64,000 bases of DNA from JBJXFE01 sp046153875 (GTDB lineage Bacteria; Planctomycetota; Phycisphaerae; Phycisphaerales; UBA1924): NCBI GenBank assembly GCA_046153875.1, contig JBJXFE010000058.1, positions 1 through 64,000 of the forward strand, in the 5' to 3' direction. The notes below the pieces were generated by a model. It was not told the origin of the DNA, did no database searches, and saw nothing but the letters and a program-made list of their open reading frames with translations. Each line of letters begins with the position of its first letter. Within the stretch, counting starts at the first letter, position 1. A program made the position numbers and the translations under genes. Shown one piece after another: positions 45,716 to 53,930 of this stretch.

Positions 45716-46627
45716 CTATCCTTCGGTCCCGCCGGGGGGTCGGTTTCGCAGCTTCTCGCTCTCCCCGGGGGTCATTGTGTAACGCCGCCCGCCGATCCGT
45801 CCCTGCCCGACCCGCCGGACCCACTCCGCGGCGGCGTTCTGGATCGCCGGGCCGAGTTGCGCCACCGGTTCGGCGAACCGCGGAGGCTCGTCGGTCAGGC
45901 CCAGGAGGTCCTGAAGGACGAGCACCTGCCCCGGGCATTCGAGACCGGCGCCGATGCCGATCAGCGGCACGGTCGTGCGCTCCAGGATGCGCCGCGTCAC
46001 CTCGTCCGGCACGGCCTCCACCAGGAGCATGACGCAGCCGGCGCGCTCCAGGGCGACGGCATCCGCGACGACACGTTCGGCGTCGGCGGCGGTCCGTCCG
46101 GCCGGCCCGTAGCCGCCGCTGAGCCCGACCTGCTGGGGCTTGCTCCCGACGTGCCCGCAGACGGGGATGCCGGCGCGAACCATTTTCGCGATCAGCGGGG
46201 CGAACGAGGCGTCCGCCTCGATCTTGATCACGTCGGCCAGGCCCTCGGTCATGTAGCGCCCGGCGTTGCGGATCGCCTCCGCGTCGTCGGCCTGGTAGCT
46301 CATGAACGGCATGTCGGCCATCACGAGCGTGCGAGGGGCCCCGCGCTTCACGCCCGCGGTGAGCGCGATCGAGACGCCCAGCGGCATATCGATGGTCCGG
46401 GGCAGGCCGAGGATGACTTCGGCGGCCGTGTCGCCGACGAGCAGCACGTGGACGCCGGCGCGCTCGAGCCAGCGGGCGGTCGTGGCGTCGTAGCAGGTCA
46501 GGCACGAGAACCGCTCGCCGCGCTGGACCATGCGGCGGATGGTCTTGAGCGTCACGGGCTCCGCGGGCGCGGCGTCGTGAGGTACGTCGGCGGGGCCTGG
46601 CGGCGTGGTGAGCCGGGGAGCGTCCAC
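45716..46627 (-). CDS. panB: 3-methyl-2-oxobutanoate hydroxymethyltransferase
   Basis: 303 aa from GTG 46627. The core has ISCLTCYDATTAR-type FSCLTCYDATTARWLERAGV, GDTAAEVILGLPRTIDMPLG, PRTLVMADMPFMSYQ and GLIGIGAG-like VPLIGIGAGLECPGQVLVLQ. It converts 3-methyl-2-oxobutanoate to ketopantoate for pantothenate and coenzyme A. The frame remains open upstream into the divergent methyltransferase gene, but that part is a repeat and shadow. It is separated from the methyltransferase by 90 bp containing an octamer repeat. Confidence 0.93.
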   Translation of the reverse strand: MDAPRLTTPPGPADVPHDAAPAEPVTLKTIRRMVQRGERFSCLTCYDATTARWLERAGVHVLLVGDTAAEVILGLPRTIDMPLGVSIALTAGVKRGAPRTLVMADMPFMSYQADDAEAIRNAGRYMTEGLADVIKIEADASFAPLIAKMVRAGIPVCGHVGSKPQQVGLSGGYGPAGRTAADAERVVADAVALERAGCVMLLVEAVPDEVTRRILERTTVPLIGIGAGLECPGQVLVLQDLLGLTDEPPRFAEPVAQLGPAIQNAAAEWVRRVGQGRIGGRRYTMTPGESEKLRNRPPGGTEG

Positions 46628-46631
46628 GGGA

Positions 46632-46672
46632 AATGATAGAGACGAAGAGACGGAGAGACGAAGAGACGGGAT
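46632..46672. repeat. Octamer repeat (gagacgga) between divergent genes
   Basis: tagagacgaagagacggaga and gacgaagagacggg form five octamer-like units directly upstream of the panB start, the same family as in murD and the peptidase fusion. Confidence 0.6.
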
Positions 46673-46705
46673 CCGGCACGCTTTTTCGGCGTGGAGCGGC
46701 ATCGG

Positions 46706-46711
46706 TAGCAT
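46706..46711 (+). promoter_or_regulatory. -10-like element TAGCAT, leaderless start
   Basis: TAGCAT lies six bases before ATG 46718. Confidence 0.5.
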
Positions 46712-46717
46712 GCCGCG

Positions 46718-47431
46718 ATGGAACGCGTCGTCACGCCCGAGCACATGGACGATCCGGCGATCGACCGGGAGGAACTTCGGCTCTCGCTGGCGTACATCCG
46801 CGGCGTGAATCGCCGCCTGGGCGGGACGGCCGCCCTGCTCCGGCTGCTCAAGCGCTGGTCGCGGCACTGGCCGCGGGATCGGCCCGTGACGCTCCTGGAC
46901 ATCGGCACGGGCTCGTCGGACATCCCGCTGGCGGCGCGGGCGTGGGCCGAGCGCGCGGGGTACGACCTGCGGATCACCGGCGTGGACCTGCACCCGACGA
47001 CGATCGACCTCGCTCGCGAGCACGTCGGCGGGCGCGCCGGGATCGAACTGGTCCAGGCCGACGCCCGGCGGCTGACGGACCGGTACAAGCCTGAGGCGTT
47101 CGATTACGTGCACGCGGGGATGTTCCTGCACCATCTGCCGTTCGTCGAGGTGCTCACCGTGCTGCGCATCATGGATGGGCTGGCGCGGGCGGGGATCGTG
47201 TGGAACGACCTGGTGCGGTCGCGCGTGTCGCTCGCGGCGCTGCGCATCCTCCTGATCGGGAAGCCCGAGTTCGTCCGCTACGACGCGACCGTCAGCGTGC
47301 GTGCAGGGTTCACGAAGCGTGAAGCCCTTGACCACGCGCGGCGGGTCGGGATCGGCTACGCGCGGTGGCGGCGCACGATGTGGTACCGGTTCACGCTCGC
47401 GGGGGAGAAGCCCGGGGCGTGGCGTCCGTGA
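46718..47431 (+). CDS. Class I SAM-dependent methyltransferase
   Basis: 237 aa. The SAM-binding motif is VTLLDIGTGSSDIPLAARAW. The next acidic residue for the ribose is in ITGVDLHPTTIDLA, and HAGMFLHHLPFVEVLTVLRI is the post-motif typical of small-molecule methyltransferases. The C-terminal part (FVRYDATVSVRAGFTKREAL, YARWRRTMWYRFTL) resembles methyltransferases linked to polyketide- or isoprenoid-type products. The target is unknown. No biosynthetic cluster surrounds it. Confidence 0.8.
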   Translation: MERVVTPEHMDDPAIDREELRLSLAYIRGVNRRLGGTAALLRLLKRWSRHWPRDRPVTLLDIGTGSSDIPLAARAWAERAGYDLRITGVDLHPTTIDLAREHVGGRAGIELVQADARRLTDRYKPEAFDYVHAGMFLHHLPFVEVLTVLRIMDGLARAGIVWNDLVRSRVSLAALRILLIGKPEFVRYDATVSVRAGFTKREALDHARRVGIGYARWRRTMWYRFTLAGEKPGAWRP

Positions 47432-47442
47432 TCGGGCGGGTG

Positions 47443-47958
47443 CTACGCCTGGTTCAACCAGCCGAGGACCGCGACGAACGCCACGGCGGCCAGCACCACC
47501 GACACGATGAGCGGCACGAGCACATCGCGCGGGCGCTCCAAGGGTGAGGCCGCGGCGACGAAGCGGAGGCGGTCCGCGACGCCCGGGCCGAGGGCGAGCG
47601 CTCCGGGGTCGCGCCCGATGCGGGCGGCGTCCTGGACGATGGCGATGACGAGGGAGGCGTCGAACGGGCGCAGGCCCATGCGAGCGGCCAGGTCCATGAG
47701 TCGCCGGCGGTTCTCGGGCGTGAGGATCGCGGCCCGCCCGCCTTCGAGCGTCGAGGCGGCGCGGGCGGCCAGAACCCATCGCGGGTCGTCGCACGCCGGC
47801 GCAGCCCGCGGACGATCCGCGGGGAGGCGCGGGGGGGCGACGGCGACGCCCCCGCGGTCCGTGCGGGCGGCGTTGCCAAACGGCAACGCCACGACGACGG
47901 GCCTGCCGGGCGCGTCGGCGTCCGTCAACATCGGCTCTGGGAATCTCGGGCGGGCCAT
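47443..47958 (-). CDS. Hypothetical membrane-anchored protein
   Basis: 171 aa. The C-terminus is a transmembrane helix (VLVPLIVSVVLAAVAFVAVL). The soluble part includes ILTPENRRRLMDLAARMGLR followed by PFDASLVIAIVQDAAR, a stretch that looks conserved and helical, but no family is known to me. A TAGCGT hexamer lies eight bases before the ATG. It is convergent with the methyltransferase, 11 bp away. Confidence 0.6.
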   Translation of the reverse strand: MARPRFPEPMLTDADAPGRPVVVALPFGNAARTDRGGVAVAPPRLPADRPRAAPACDDPRWVLAARAASTLEGGRAAILTPENRRRLMDLAARMGLRPFDASLVIAIVQDAARIGRDPGALALGPGVADRLRFVAAASPLERPRDVLVPLIVSVVLAAVAFVAVLGWLNQA

Positions 47959-48107
47959 CGGTCCTCACGCTACAGGCATATGGCGTGCCGCACAATGGGA
48001 AACTGCGTCGGTTGCACCCGCGATCCACCGGTCATCCCCATCACAAAGGGCGGACGAAGCCCGACCGGCAGCGGGCTATTCTGTATGTTCGGGGCGGCGC
48101 GTGAGGG

Positions 48108-48701
48108 GTGCAGCGGAGTCGGCGATTGAGCGAGCCGGAATTGAAGGCCGCGACGCCCGCGGCGACGGGGGCGGGTCAGGATGGTGCGGCGAGCCCGGGG
48201 GGCGCGCTGCCCGCGGTGTCGTGCGCGCTCACGCCCGCCGGGGTACTTGAGCGGCTCGCGACGGCCTCGCGGCGCGGGCGCCTCGCGGGGTTCAAGAACC
48301 ACGCCGAGCCGAACGGGGTGCTGTTCAGTGTCGCCGCGTTCGGGCAGCCGTTCGACGGCGTGCTGAACGCCAGGGGCGAAGCGGGCGCGGGCGGGACGAC
48401 GCTGCGGTTCGAGGAACAGGTGCTGCGCCGGAACCCCGCGATCTTCGTCCTCGCGCTGGCGTTCACCGTGTGGCCCGGCGTGTACTTCATGGATCAGCTG
48501 ATGATCCAGTTCCTCCCGGGCGTGCGCGACGCGGTCCCGACGGTGTGGTGGTACCTGCCGATCACGGTCCTGCCGATCCCGTGGTTGTGGCGGACGGTGA
48601 TGCGGCGGACACGCGCGGCGGTGCGGGCGTCGGCGCTGCACTCGATCGAGCGGATCGCGGCGGAACTGGATGGGCGGTTGGAGGCGGGCGCGACGCGCTA
48701 A
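48108..48701 (+). CDS. Hypothetical two-helix membrane protein
   Basis: 197 aa if it starts at GTG 48108; the start is uncertain because TATTCT and TATGTT hexamers lie at 48077 and 48084. Two transmembrane segments (IFVLALAFTVWPGVYFM and VWWYLPITVLPIPWLWR) sit in the C-terminal half, preceded by a soluble domain (VLERLATASRRGRLAGFKNH, HAEPNGVLFSVAAFGQPFDG). Function unknown. It is followed by the convergent ABC transporter genes. Confidence 0.6.
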   Translation: MQRSRRLSEPELKAATPAATGAGQDGAASPGGALPAVSCALTPAGVLERLATASRRGRLAGFKNHAEPNGVLFSVAAFGQPFDGVLNARGEAGAGGTTLRFEEQVLRRNPAIFVLALAFTVWPGVYFMDQLMIQFLPGVRDAVPTVWWYLPITVLPIPWLWRTVMRRTRAAVRASALHSIERIAAELDGRLEAGATR

Positions 48702-48716
48702 GCGCACTCGGCTTCC

Positions 48717-49430
48717 TTACGCGATGCCGAGGTAGGCCTTACGGACCTGGTCGCTGCGGGCGAGCTCCGCGGCCGGGCCGGACATCACGATCCGCCCGAC
48801 CTCCAGGACATACGCGAAGTGGGCGACCTCAAGGGCCATGTGGGCGTTCTGCTCAACGAGCAGGATGGTGGCGCCGCCCTCGTTGATCTCGCGGATGATC
48901 TTGAAGATGAGTTGCACGATCTGCGGCGCGAGGCCCAGGGACGGCTCGTCGAGCAGCAATAGCCGCGGGCGGGCCATGATCGCCCGGCCGATGGCGAGCA
49001 TCTGCTGCTCGCCGCCGGAGAGCGTGCCGGCGTTCTGCGTCAGCCGCTCGCGCAGGCGGGGGAAGAGTGTGAGGGCGCGCTCGCGGTCTTTCTCGATCTG
49101 GTCGTGGTCGGAACGGGCGAAGGCCCCGAGCGTGAGGTTCTCGGCCACGGTCATGTTGGCGAAGATGCCGCGGCCCTCGGGGGCCTGCGCCACGCCGAGG
49201 CGGACGATCTGGTGGGGCGGCAGGCCGCCGATGGGCTTGGAGTCGAAGGTGATCGACCCGCCGCTGGGGCGGAGCAGACCCGAGATGGTCCGGAGGGTGG
49301 TGGACTTGCCCGCGCCGTTGCACCCGATGAGCGTGACGATCTTGCCCTGTTCGACGGCGAGGGTAACGCCCTGGAGCGCGTGGATGGCGCCGTAGTGCAC
49401 GTTGAGGTCTTGGACGTCGAGGAGGGGCAT
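48717..49430 (-). CDS. livF: Branched-chain amino acid ABC transporter ATP-binding protein LivF
   Basis: 237 aa. ABC motifs are complete: Walker A GCNGAGKSTTLRTISGL, signature LSGGEQQMLAIGRAI and Walker B LLLDEPSLGLAP. The pattern EGRGIFANMTVAENLTLGAF is typical of LivF. With livG, livM, livH and the binding protein it forms an uptake system for branched-chain or related amino acids. It is the last gene of the operon. Confidence 0.9.
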   Translation of the reverse strand: MPLLDVQDLNVHYGAIHALQGVTLAVEQGKIVTLIGCNGAGKSTTLRTISGLLRPSGGSITFDSKPIGGLPPHQIVRLGVAQAPEGRGIFANMTVAENLTLGAFARSDHDQIEKDRERALTLFPRLRERLTQNAGTLSGGEQQMLAIGRAIMARPRLLLLDEPSLGLAPQIVQLIFKIIREINEGGATILLVEQNAHMALEVAHFAYVLEVGRIVMSGPAAELARSDQVRKAYLGIA

Positions 49431-49438
49431 GGGGGGGG

Positions 49439-49468
49439 GTGAGCAGGTGAGCAGGTGAGCAGGTGAAC
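49439..49468. repeat. Octamer repeat (gtgagcag) between livF and livG
   Basis: gtgagcag occurs three times in a row, followed by gtgaacga, in the 42-bp gap between the two ABC ATPase genes and just upstream of the livF start. Preceded by a ten-G run. Confidence 0.5.
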
Positions 49469-49472
49469 GAGC

Positions 49473-50258
49473 TTATGGGTGAGCGGCCGGGGTGACGGGT
49501 TCACCGAGGTACGCCTCGATGACGCGGGGGTTGCTCTGGATTTCTTTCGGCGGGCCCTCGGCGATGGTGACGCCGTAGTCCAGCACCGTGATGCGCTCGC
49601 AGATGTCCATGACGACGCCCATGTCGTGCTCGATGAGCAGGATGGAGAGGTCGAAGTCACGCAGGATCGAGCGGATCAGGTCGCGCAGCGACTTCTTCTC
49701 CTGCGGGTTCATTCCCGCGGCCGGCTCGTCGAGCAGGAGCACCTTGGGCTCGGTGGCCAGGGCGCGGGCGATCTCCAGGCGGCGCTGGTCGCCGTAGGGG
49801 AGGTTGCGGGCGGCCTCGCCCTCGCGGTCGGCGAGCTTGAAGATGCCGAGCAGCTCGCGGCAGTGCGCGGTGATCGCGCGCTCTTCGCCGAGGTGGTGGG
49901 AGGATCGGGCGACGGCGCCGAACATCGACCCCCGGGCCCGCAGGTGGCACGCGATCCGCACGTTGTCGAGCACGGACAGGTCGGGGAAGAGGCGGATGTT
50001 CTGGAAGGTGCGGGCCATGCCGGCCTCGGCGATCTCGTGGGGCTTGAAGCCCTCGAGCGAGAGCCCGTCGAGCGCGACGCCGCCGGCCTGCGGGCGGTAG
50101 ACGCCGGTCAGCATGTTGAAGACGGTGGTCTTGCCCGCGCCGTTGGGGCCGATGAGACCGACGAGCCGCCCGCGTTCGAGGCTCAGCGAGAAATCCGTGA
50201 CGGCCTTGAGCCCGCCGAACGCTATCGAGATCTTCTGCACGTACAGGAGCGAGGTCAT
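49473..50258 (-). CDS. livG: Branched-chain amino acid ABC transporter ATP-binding protein LivG
   Basis: 261 aa. Walker A is IGPNGAGKTTVFNMLTGVYR and Walker B VLLLDEPAAGMNPQEKKSL; the signature motif is the degenerate LPYGDQRRLEIARALATEP typical of LivG. ARTFQNIRLFPDLSVLDNV is also characteristic. The ATG overlaps the livM stop (ATGA). Confidence 0.92.
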   Translation of the reverse strand: MTSLLYVQKISIAFGGLKAVTDFSLSLERGRLVGLIGPNGAGKTTVFNMLTGVYRPQAGGVALDGLSLEGFKPHEIAEAGMARTFQNIRLFPDLSVLDNVRIACHLRARGSMFGAVARSSHHLGEERAITAHCRELLGIFKLADREGEAARNLPYGDQRRLEIARALATEPKVLLLDEPAAGMNPQEKKSLRDLIRSILRDFDLSILLIEHDMGVVMDICERITVLDYGVTIAEGPPKEIQSNPRVIEAYLGEPVTPAAHP

Positions 50259-51550
50259 GCGCCGGCTCCCTTGCCGCGCGGGCGCCACAGCTCCCAGACC
50301 TCGCGCAGCCCGAAGAGCCCTTGGGGACGCACGATCATCATCGCGATCAGCGCCAGTGCGTAAATGATGAGCCGGAAGTCGGCAATGTTGACGCCCTGCG
50401 CGACGCAGACCTGGCGCCCGACCTCCAGAATGATCGTCAACCCGGCGATGACCGCGAGCGCCCTGACGTTCCAGCGCCCGCGTCGGTGTTGCACGATCGC
50501 CGCGACCGCCAGAAGAGCCAGGCCCGCGGGCCACACGGGGGGCGGGCTGCGGAGCAACTCCGGAAGGATGGTCAGAATGATCGCGGCCAGAGCGGCCCCG
50601 CTGATCGACCCCATGCCGCCGAGCACGACCATGATGATGCAGTCGAAGGACTTCTGGAATCCCAGGTCGCCGGCGTTGATCGCGCCGATGTCCATCGCGT
50701 ACAGCCCGCCCGCGAGCCCGGCGAAGAAGCTGGCGAGCACGAACGCCCGGACCTTGTACCGCGTGACGTCCACGCCCATCGCCTGGGCCGCGATCTCGTC
50801 CTCGCGGATGGAGAGGAAGGCCCGACCGATGGAGCTGGTCTTGAGCCGGTAGCAGATGATGAGCGTCAGCACGACGAAGAGGTAAACCCAGAACAGCGTC
50901 GTGTACGTCGGCAGGAGGTTGAAGCCCTTGGGGCCGCCGAGCTTCAGCGCCAGCTCGTGGGCGGGGAAGTTCGCGGCCTCGGCGGCGCGCCACGGCGGGA
51001 TCTGGTCCGGCGTGCCCTGGAGAAGGACGCGGACGATCTCCCCGAACCCGAGCGTGACGATCGCCAGGTAGTCACCGCGGAGCCGGAGGCTGGGCAGGCC
51101 GACGACGTACCCCGCGCCGGCCGCGGCCAGGCCGCCGACGAGGCAGGAGGCGATGAACAAGAAGTCGCCGCGGGTGATGAACGACCCCGCGTGAGCCTCC
51201 GAGCCGGTCCACGAGAGAGCCCCGCCGGCAAACTCCGCGGTCCCGAGGAGCTTGATGGAGCCGTAGTAGGTGATCGCGGCGGCGACGTATCCGCCGACGG
51301 CCATGAACCCGGCGTGGCCCATCGAGAACTGGCCGGTGAAGCCGTTCACGACGGTGAGGCTGACCGCGAGGATGATGTTGATCCCCGCGATGAGCATGAC
51401 CTTGCTGGAGAAACCGCCGACCTGGGCGCCGATGACGAACTGAACCAGCGCGGCGACGAGCAGCCCGACAACCAGCGGCCAGAGCACGCGCGGCAGGACC
51501 GACCACCCAGGCGGCGAGAGTCGTGCGGTCTGTTCGGCGAGGCGGCTCAC
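50255..51550 (-). CDS. livM: Branched-chain amino acid ABC transporter permease LivM
   Basis: 431 aa from GTG 51550. Multiple transmembrane helices follow the LivM pattern: INIILAVSLTVVNGFTGQFS, MGHAGFMAVGGYVAAAITYY, LGFGEIVRVLL, and FVLASFFAGLAGGLYAMDIG. The roughly 60-residue extension in the first periplasmic loop (LGTAEFAGGALSWTGSEAHA) is longer than in E. coli LivM. It pairs with livH and the ATPases. Confidence 0.92.
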   Translation of the reverse strand: MSRLAEQTARLSPPGWSVLPRVLWPLVVGLLVAALVQFVIGAQVGGFSSKVMLIAGINIILAVSLTVVNGFTGQFSMGHAGFMAVGGYVAAAITYYGSIKLLGTAEFAGGALSWTGSEAHAGSFITRGDFLFIASCLVGGLAAAGAGYVVGLPSLRLRGDYLAIVTLGFGEIVRVLLQGTPDQIPPWRAAEAANFPAHELALKLGGPKGFNLLPTYTTLFWVYLFVVLTLIICYRLKTSSIGRAFLSIREDEIAAQAMGVDVTRYKVRAFVLASFFAGLAGGLYAMDIGAINAGDLGFQKSFDCIIMVVLGGMGSISGAALAAIILTILPELLRSPPPVWPAGLALLAVAAIVQHRRGRWNVRALAVIAGLTIILEVGRQVCVAQGVNIADFRLIIYALALIAMMIVRPQGLFGLREVWELWRPRGKGAGA

Positions 51551-51556
51551 GCGGTA

Positions 51557-52489
51557 TCAGACCTTTTCCACGGTCGCCCGGCCCAGCACGCCCTCGGGGC
51601 GCAGGAGCAGGACGAGGATGAGAATGGCGAAGACGTAGGCGTCGCGGTACTGGCTGGAGAGGTACGCGACGCCGAAGAACTCGATGAGGCCGATGAGCAG
51701 CCCGCCGAGCACGGCCCCGCGCACGTTGCCGATCCCGCCGACGACGGCGGCCACGAAGGCCTTGAGCCCGAGCATGACCCACATGGAGTCGGCGGTCTGC
51801 TTCGCCTGCCCGCCGTACTTGAGGCCGTAGAGGAACCCGGCGGCCGCGGCGAGCATCGCGCCGATGACGAACGTGAAGCTGATGACCAGGTCCACGTTGA
51901 TACCCATGAGGCTGGCGTTCTTCGGGTGGTACGACACGGCCCGCATCGCCGAGCCCATCTTGGTGCGGTAGATCAGGAACTGGAGGGCGGCCATGAGGAG
52001 GAGGGCGGTGCCGATGACGGCGGCGTCGGAAACCCGGAGGTCCACGCCCTCGATGGTGAAGAGCGTTCGGTTGTCGAGGAGGGTCGGGAAGCTGCGCGGG
52101 TAGGGGCCGAAGGCGAACTTCTGCTGACCGAGGTTCTGGAGCAGGAGCGAGACGCCGATGGCGGTGATGAGGACGTTGAGGCGCGGCGCGGAGCGGAGCG
52201 GCCTGTAGGCGACGCGCTCGATGACAAACCCGATGGCCCCGCACGACGCCATCGCGGTGACGAGCACGAAGAGCCCGACATACCAGGGCGGCGCCGGCGC
52301 CCCGGCCGCGCCGGCCCCGATCCATCCCGCGATCGAGATCGACATCCACACACCAAGGGCGAAGATGTCGGAGTGTGCAAAATTGATGAACTTGAGGATG
52401 CCGTAGACCATCGTGTACCCGAGCGCGATGAGCGCGTACAGGCACCCGACCGAAACACCGTCGAAGAGTGTCTGAAGGAACTGGGTCAT
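51557..52489 (-). CDS. livH: Branched-chain amino acid ABC transporter permease LivH
   Basis: 310 aa. Typical LivH start (FLQTLFDGVSVGCLYALIAL, GYTMVYGILKFINFAHSDIF) and end (LFLRPEG-like VLLLRPEGVLGRATVEKV). KAFVAAVVGGIGNVRGAVLG is the permease loop that contacts the ATPases. It follows the binding-protein gene by 76 bp and precedes livM by 6 bp. Confidence 0.92.
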   Translation of the reverse strand: MTQFLQTLFDGVSVGCLYALIALGYTMVYGILKFINFAHSDIFALGVWMSISIAGWIGAGAAGAPAPPWYVGLFVLVTAMASCGAIGFVIERVAYRPLRSAPRLNVLITAIGVSLLLQNLGQQKFAFGPYPRSFPTLLDNRTLFTIEGVDLRVSDAAVIGTALLLMAALQFLIYRTKMGSAMRAVSYHPKNASLMGINVDLVISFTFVIGAMLAAAAGFLYGLKYGGQAKQTADSMWVMLGLKAFVAAVVGGIGNVRGAVLGGLLIGLIEFFGVAYLSSQYRDAYVFAILILVLLLRPEGVLGRATVEKV

Positions 52490-52565
52490 CCGGCTGCGGC
52501 ATCGTGGCCGACCCCGCGAGGGGACACGGCCCGGGAAGAGAAGTTCGCGGCGCGCCCGGCGTGGA

Positions 52566-53819
52566 TCACTGGGGCTTGATGGTGGCCTTGTACTTGGGCA
52601 CGCCGTTGACGACCTCGAGCATCACGGCGTCCTTGGTCGCGTTGCGCTGCGGGTCGATGGAGATCGTCCCGGTCACGCCGGCGAAGCCCTTTGTGGCGTT
52701 GATGGCGGCGGCAAGGTCCTTTCCCGAGAGGGACGGCGACCGGTCCATCGCGTCGAACAGGAGTCGTGCCGCGTCGTAGCCGAGGGCGGCCAGGCCGTCG
52801 GGGACCTTGCCATGCTCCGAGCGGTACTTGGCGATGAACGCCTGAACCTCGGGACGGGTGTCCTCGTGGGAATAGTGGTTCGAGAAGTAGCAGTTGTTCA
52901 GCGTGTCCCCGGCGTTCTTGAGCTCGTCGGAGTCCCACCCGTCGCCGCCGATCAGCGGGATGTTCATGCCGAGGCGTCGGGCCTGGCCGGCGATGTTGAC
53001 GACCTCGGTGTAGTACCCGGGGACGTAGATGAACTCGGGGTTCTTGCTGCGGATGGCGGCGAGCTGGGCGGAGAAGTCGTTGTCACCGTCGGAGTAGGCC
53101 TGCTCGCTGATGATCTCGCCGCCGAGCCGCTTGAACGACTCGTTGAAGTTCGTGTTGAGCCCGGAGGAGTAGGCCTGGGCGCGGTTGTACAGCGTGGCGC
53201 CCCTCGTGAACTTGAGGTTCTCGCGGGCGAACTTCGCGCCCACAAAGCCCTGGAAGGGATCGATGAAGCAGACCCGCGAGATCATCGTCCCGACCGCCGT
53301 CACGTCCGGGTTGGTGCTCGACGGGGTGATCATCGGGATGCCCTTGCGCTGGCAGACCGGGGCGCCGGCGAGCGAGCGGCTCGACGCGACTTCGCCGAGG
53401 ACGGCGACCACCTTGTCCTGGTCGATGAGGCGGGTGACGGCGGTCACGGATTCCTGCGGCTTGCCCTGGTTGTCGTAGGTGATGAGGCGGACCTGCTTGC
53501 CCTTGATGCCACCGGAGGCGTTGCGCTCGCGGACCGCGATCTTGATGCCATTGTCGGTCGAGATGCCGAAGGTCGCCTCGGACCCGGTGAGGGACGCGTA
53601 GTGCCCGATGAGGATCACGTCGCCCTTGGGCTGCTCCTCGCCGGCCGCGGCGGGCGTCTCGGGGGCCGGGGCCGGAACGCTCGCGGGGGCCGCGGGCGCG
53701 GGGTTGTTCGCCGGCGTGGCGGCGTTGCTCTCCGGCGCCCGGTCGCACGCCGTGGCCGAGATCATCAGCGAGGCGGCGACGGCGGCGAACGACTGTGCGA
53801 GTGCGTGCATCGAGAGCAT
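52566..53819 (-). CDS. Branched-chain amino acid ABC transporter substrate-binding lipoprotein
   Basis: 417 aa with an N-terminal signal and lipobox (LMISATAC), then an Ala/Pro-rich linker. The periplasmic-binding fold I is visible: LIGHYASLTGSEATFGISTD, GKPQESVTAVTRLIDQDKVV, SSRSLAGAPVCQRKGIPMIT and AALGYDAARLLFDAMDRSP. It captures the substrate in the periplasm for LivHMGF. The family includes proteins for amides, urea or aromatic compounds, so branched-chain specificity is assumed from the operon. It is the first gene of the operon. Confidence 0.88.
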   Translation of the reverse strand: MLSMHALAQSFAAVAASLMISATACDRAPESNAATPANNPAPAAPASVPAPAPETPAAAGEEQPKGDVILIGHYASLTGSEATFGISTDNGIKIAVRERNASGGIKGKQVRLITYDNQGKPQESVTAVTRLIDQDKVVAVLGEVASSRSLAGAPVCQRKGIPMITPSSTNPDVTAVGTMISRVCFIDPFQGFVGAKFARENLKFTRGATLYNRAQAYSSGLNTNFNESFKRLGGEIISEQAYSDGDNDFSAQLAAIRSKNPEFIYVPGYYTEVVNIAGQARRLGMNIPLIGGDGWDSDELKNAGDTLNNCYFSNHYSHEDTRPEVQAFIAKYRSEHGKVPDGLAALGYDAARLLFDAMDRSPSLSGKDLAAAINATKGFAGVTGTISIDPQRNATKDAVMLEVVNGVPKYKATIKPQ

Positions 53820-53916
53820 GTGGGTCCCCTGGTCTGCGTGGCGGGCGGGCAGACGCCCGGATCGCCCCGCGCCGAGTGTTGGCGGGGAGTATAACGCCCC
53901 CCGCCCGCCCCGCGTC

Positions 53917-53922
53917 TATGCT
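53917..53922 (+). promoter_or_regulatory. -10-like element TATGCT
   Basis: TATGCT lies eight bases before ATG 53931; no ribosome site intervenes. Confidence 0.4.
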
Positions 53923-53930
53923 CGGCGCCG

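Noticed and set aside
45716..48028. Long open frame extending panB upstream through the methyltransferase antisense
   Set aside because: Only the part from GTG 46627 matches PanB. The rest is Arg/Pro-rich antisense of the neighbouring genes and of the octamer repeat.
49439..49468. CRISPR-like array suspected from repeated units
   Set aside because: Units are only 8 bp, contiguous and without spacers. No cas genes are present.
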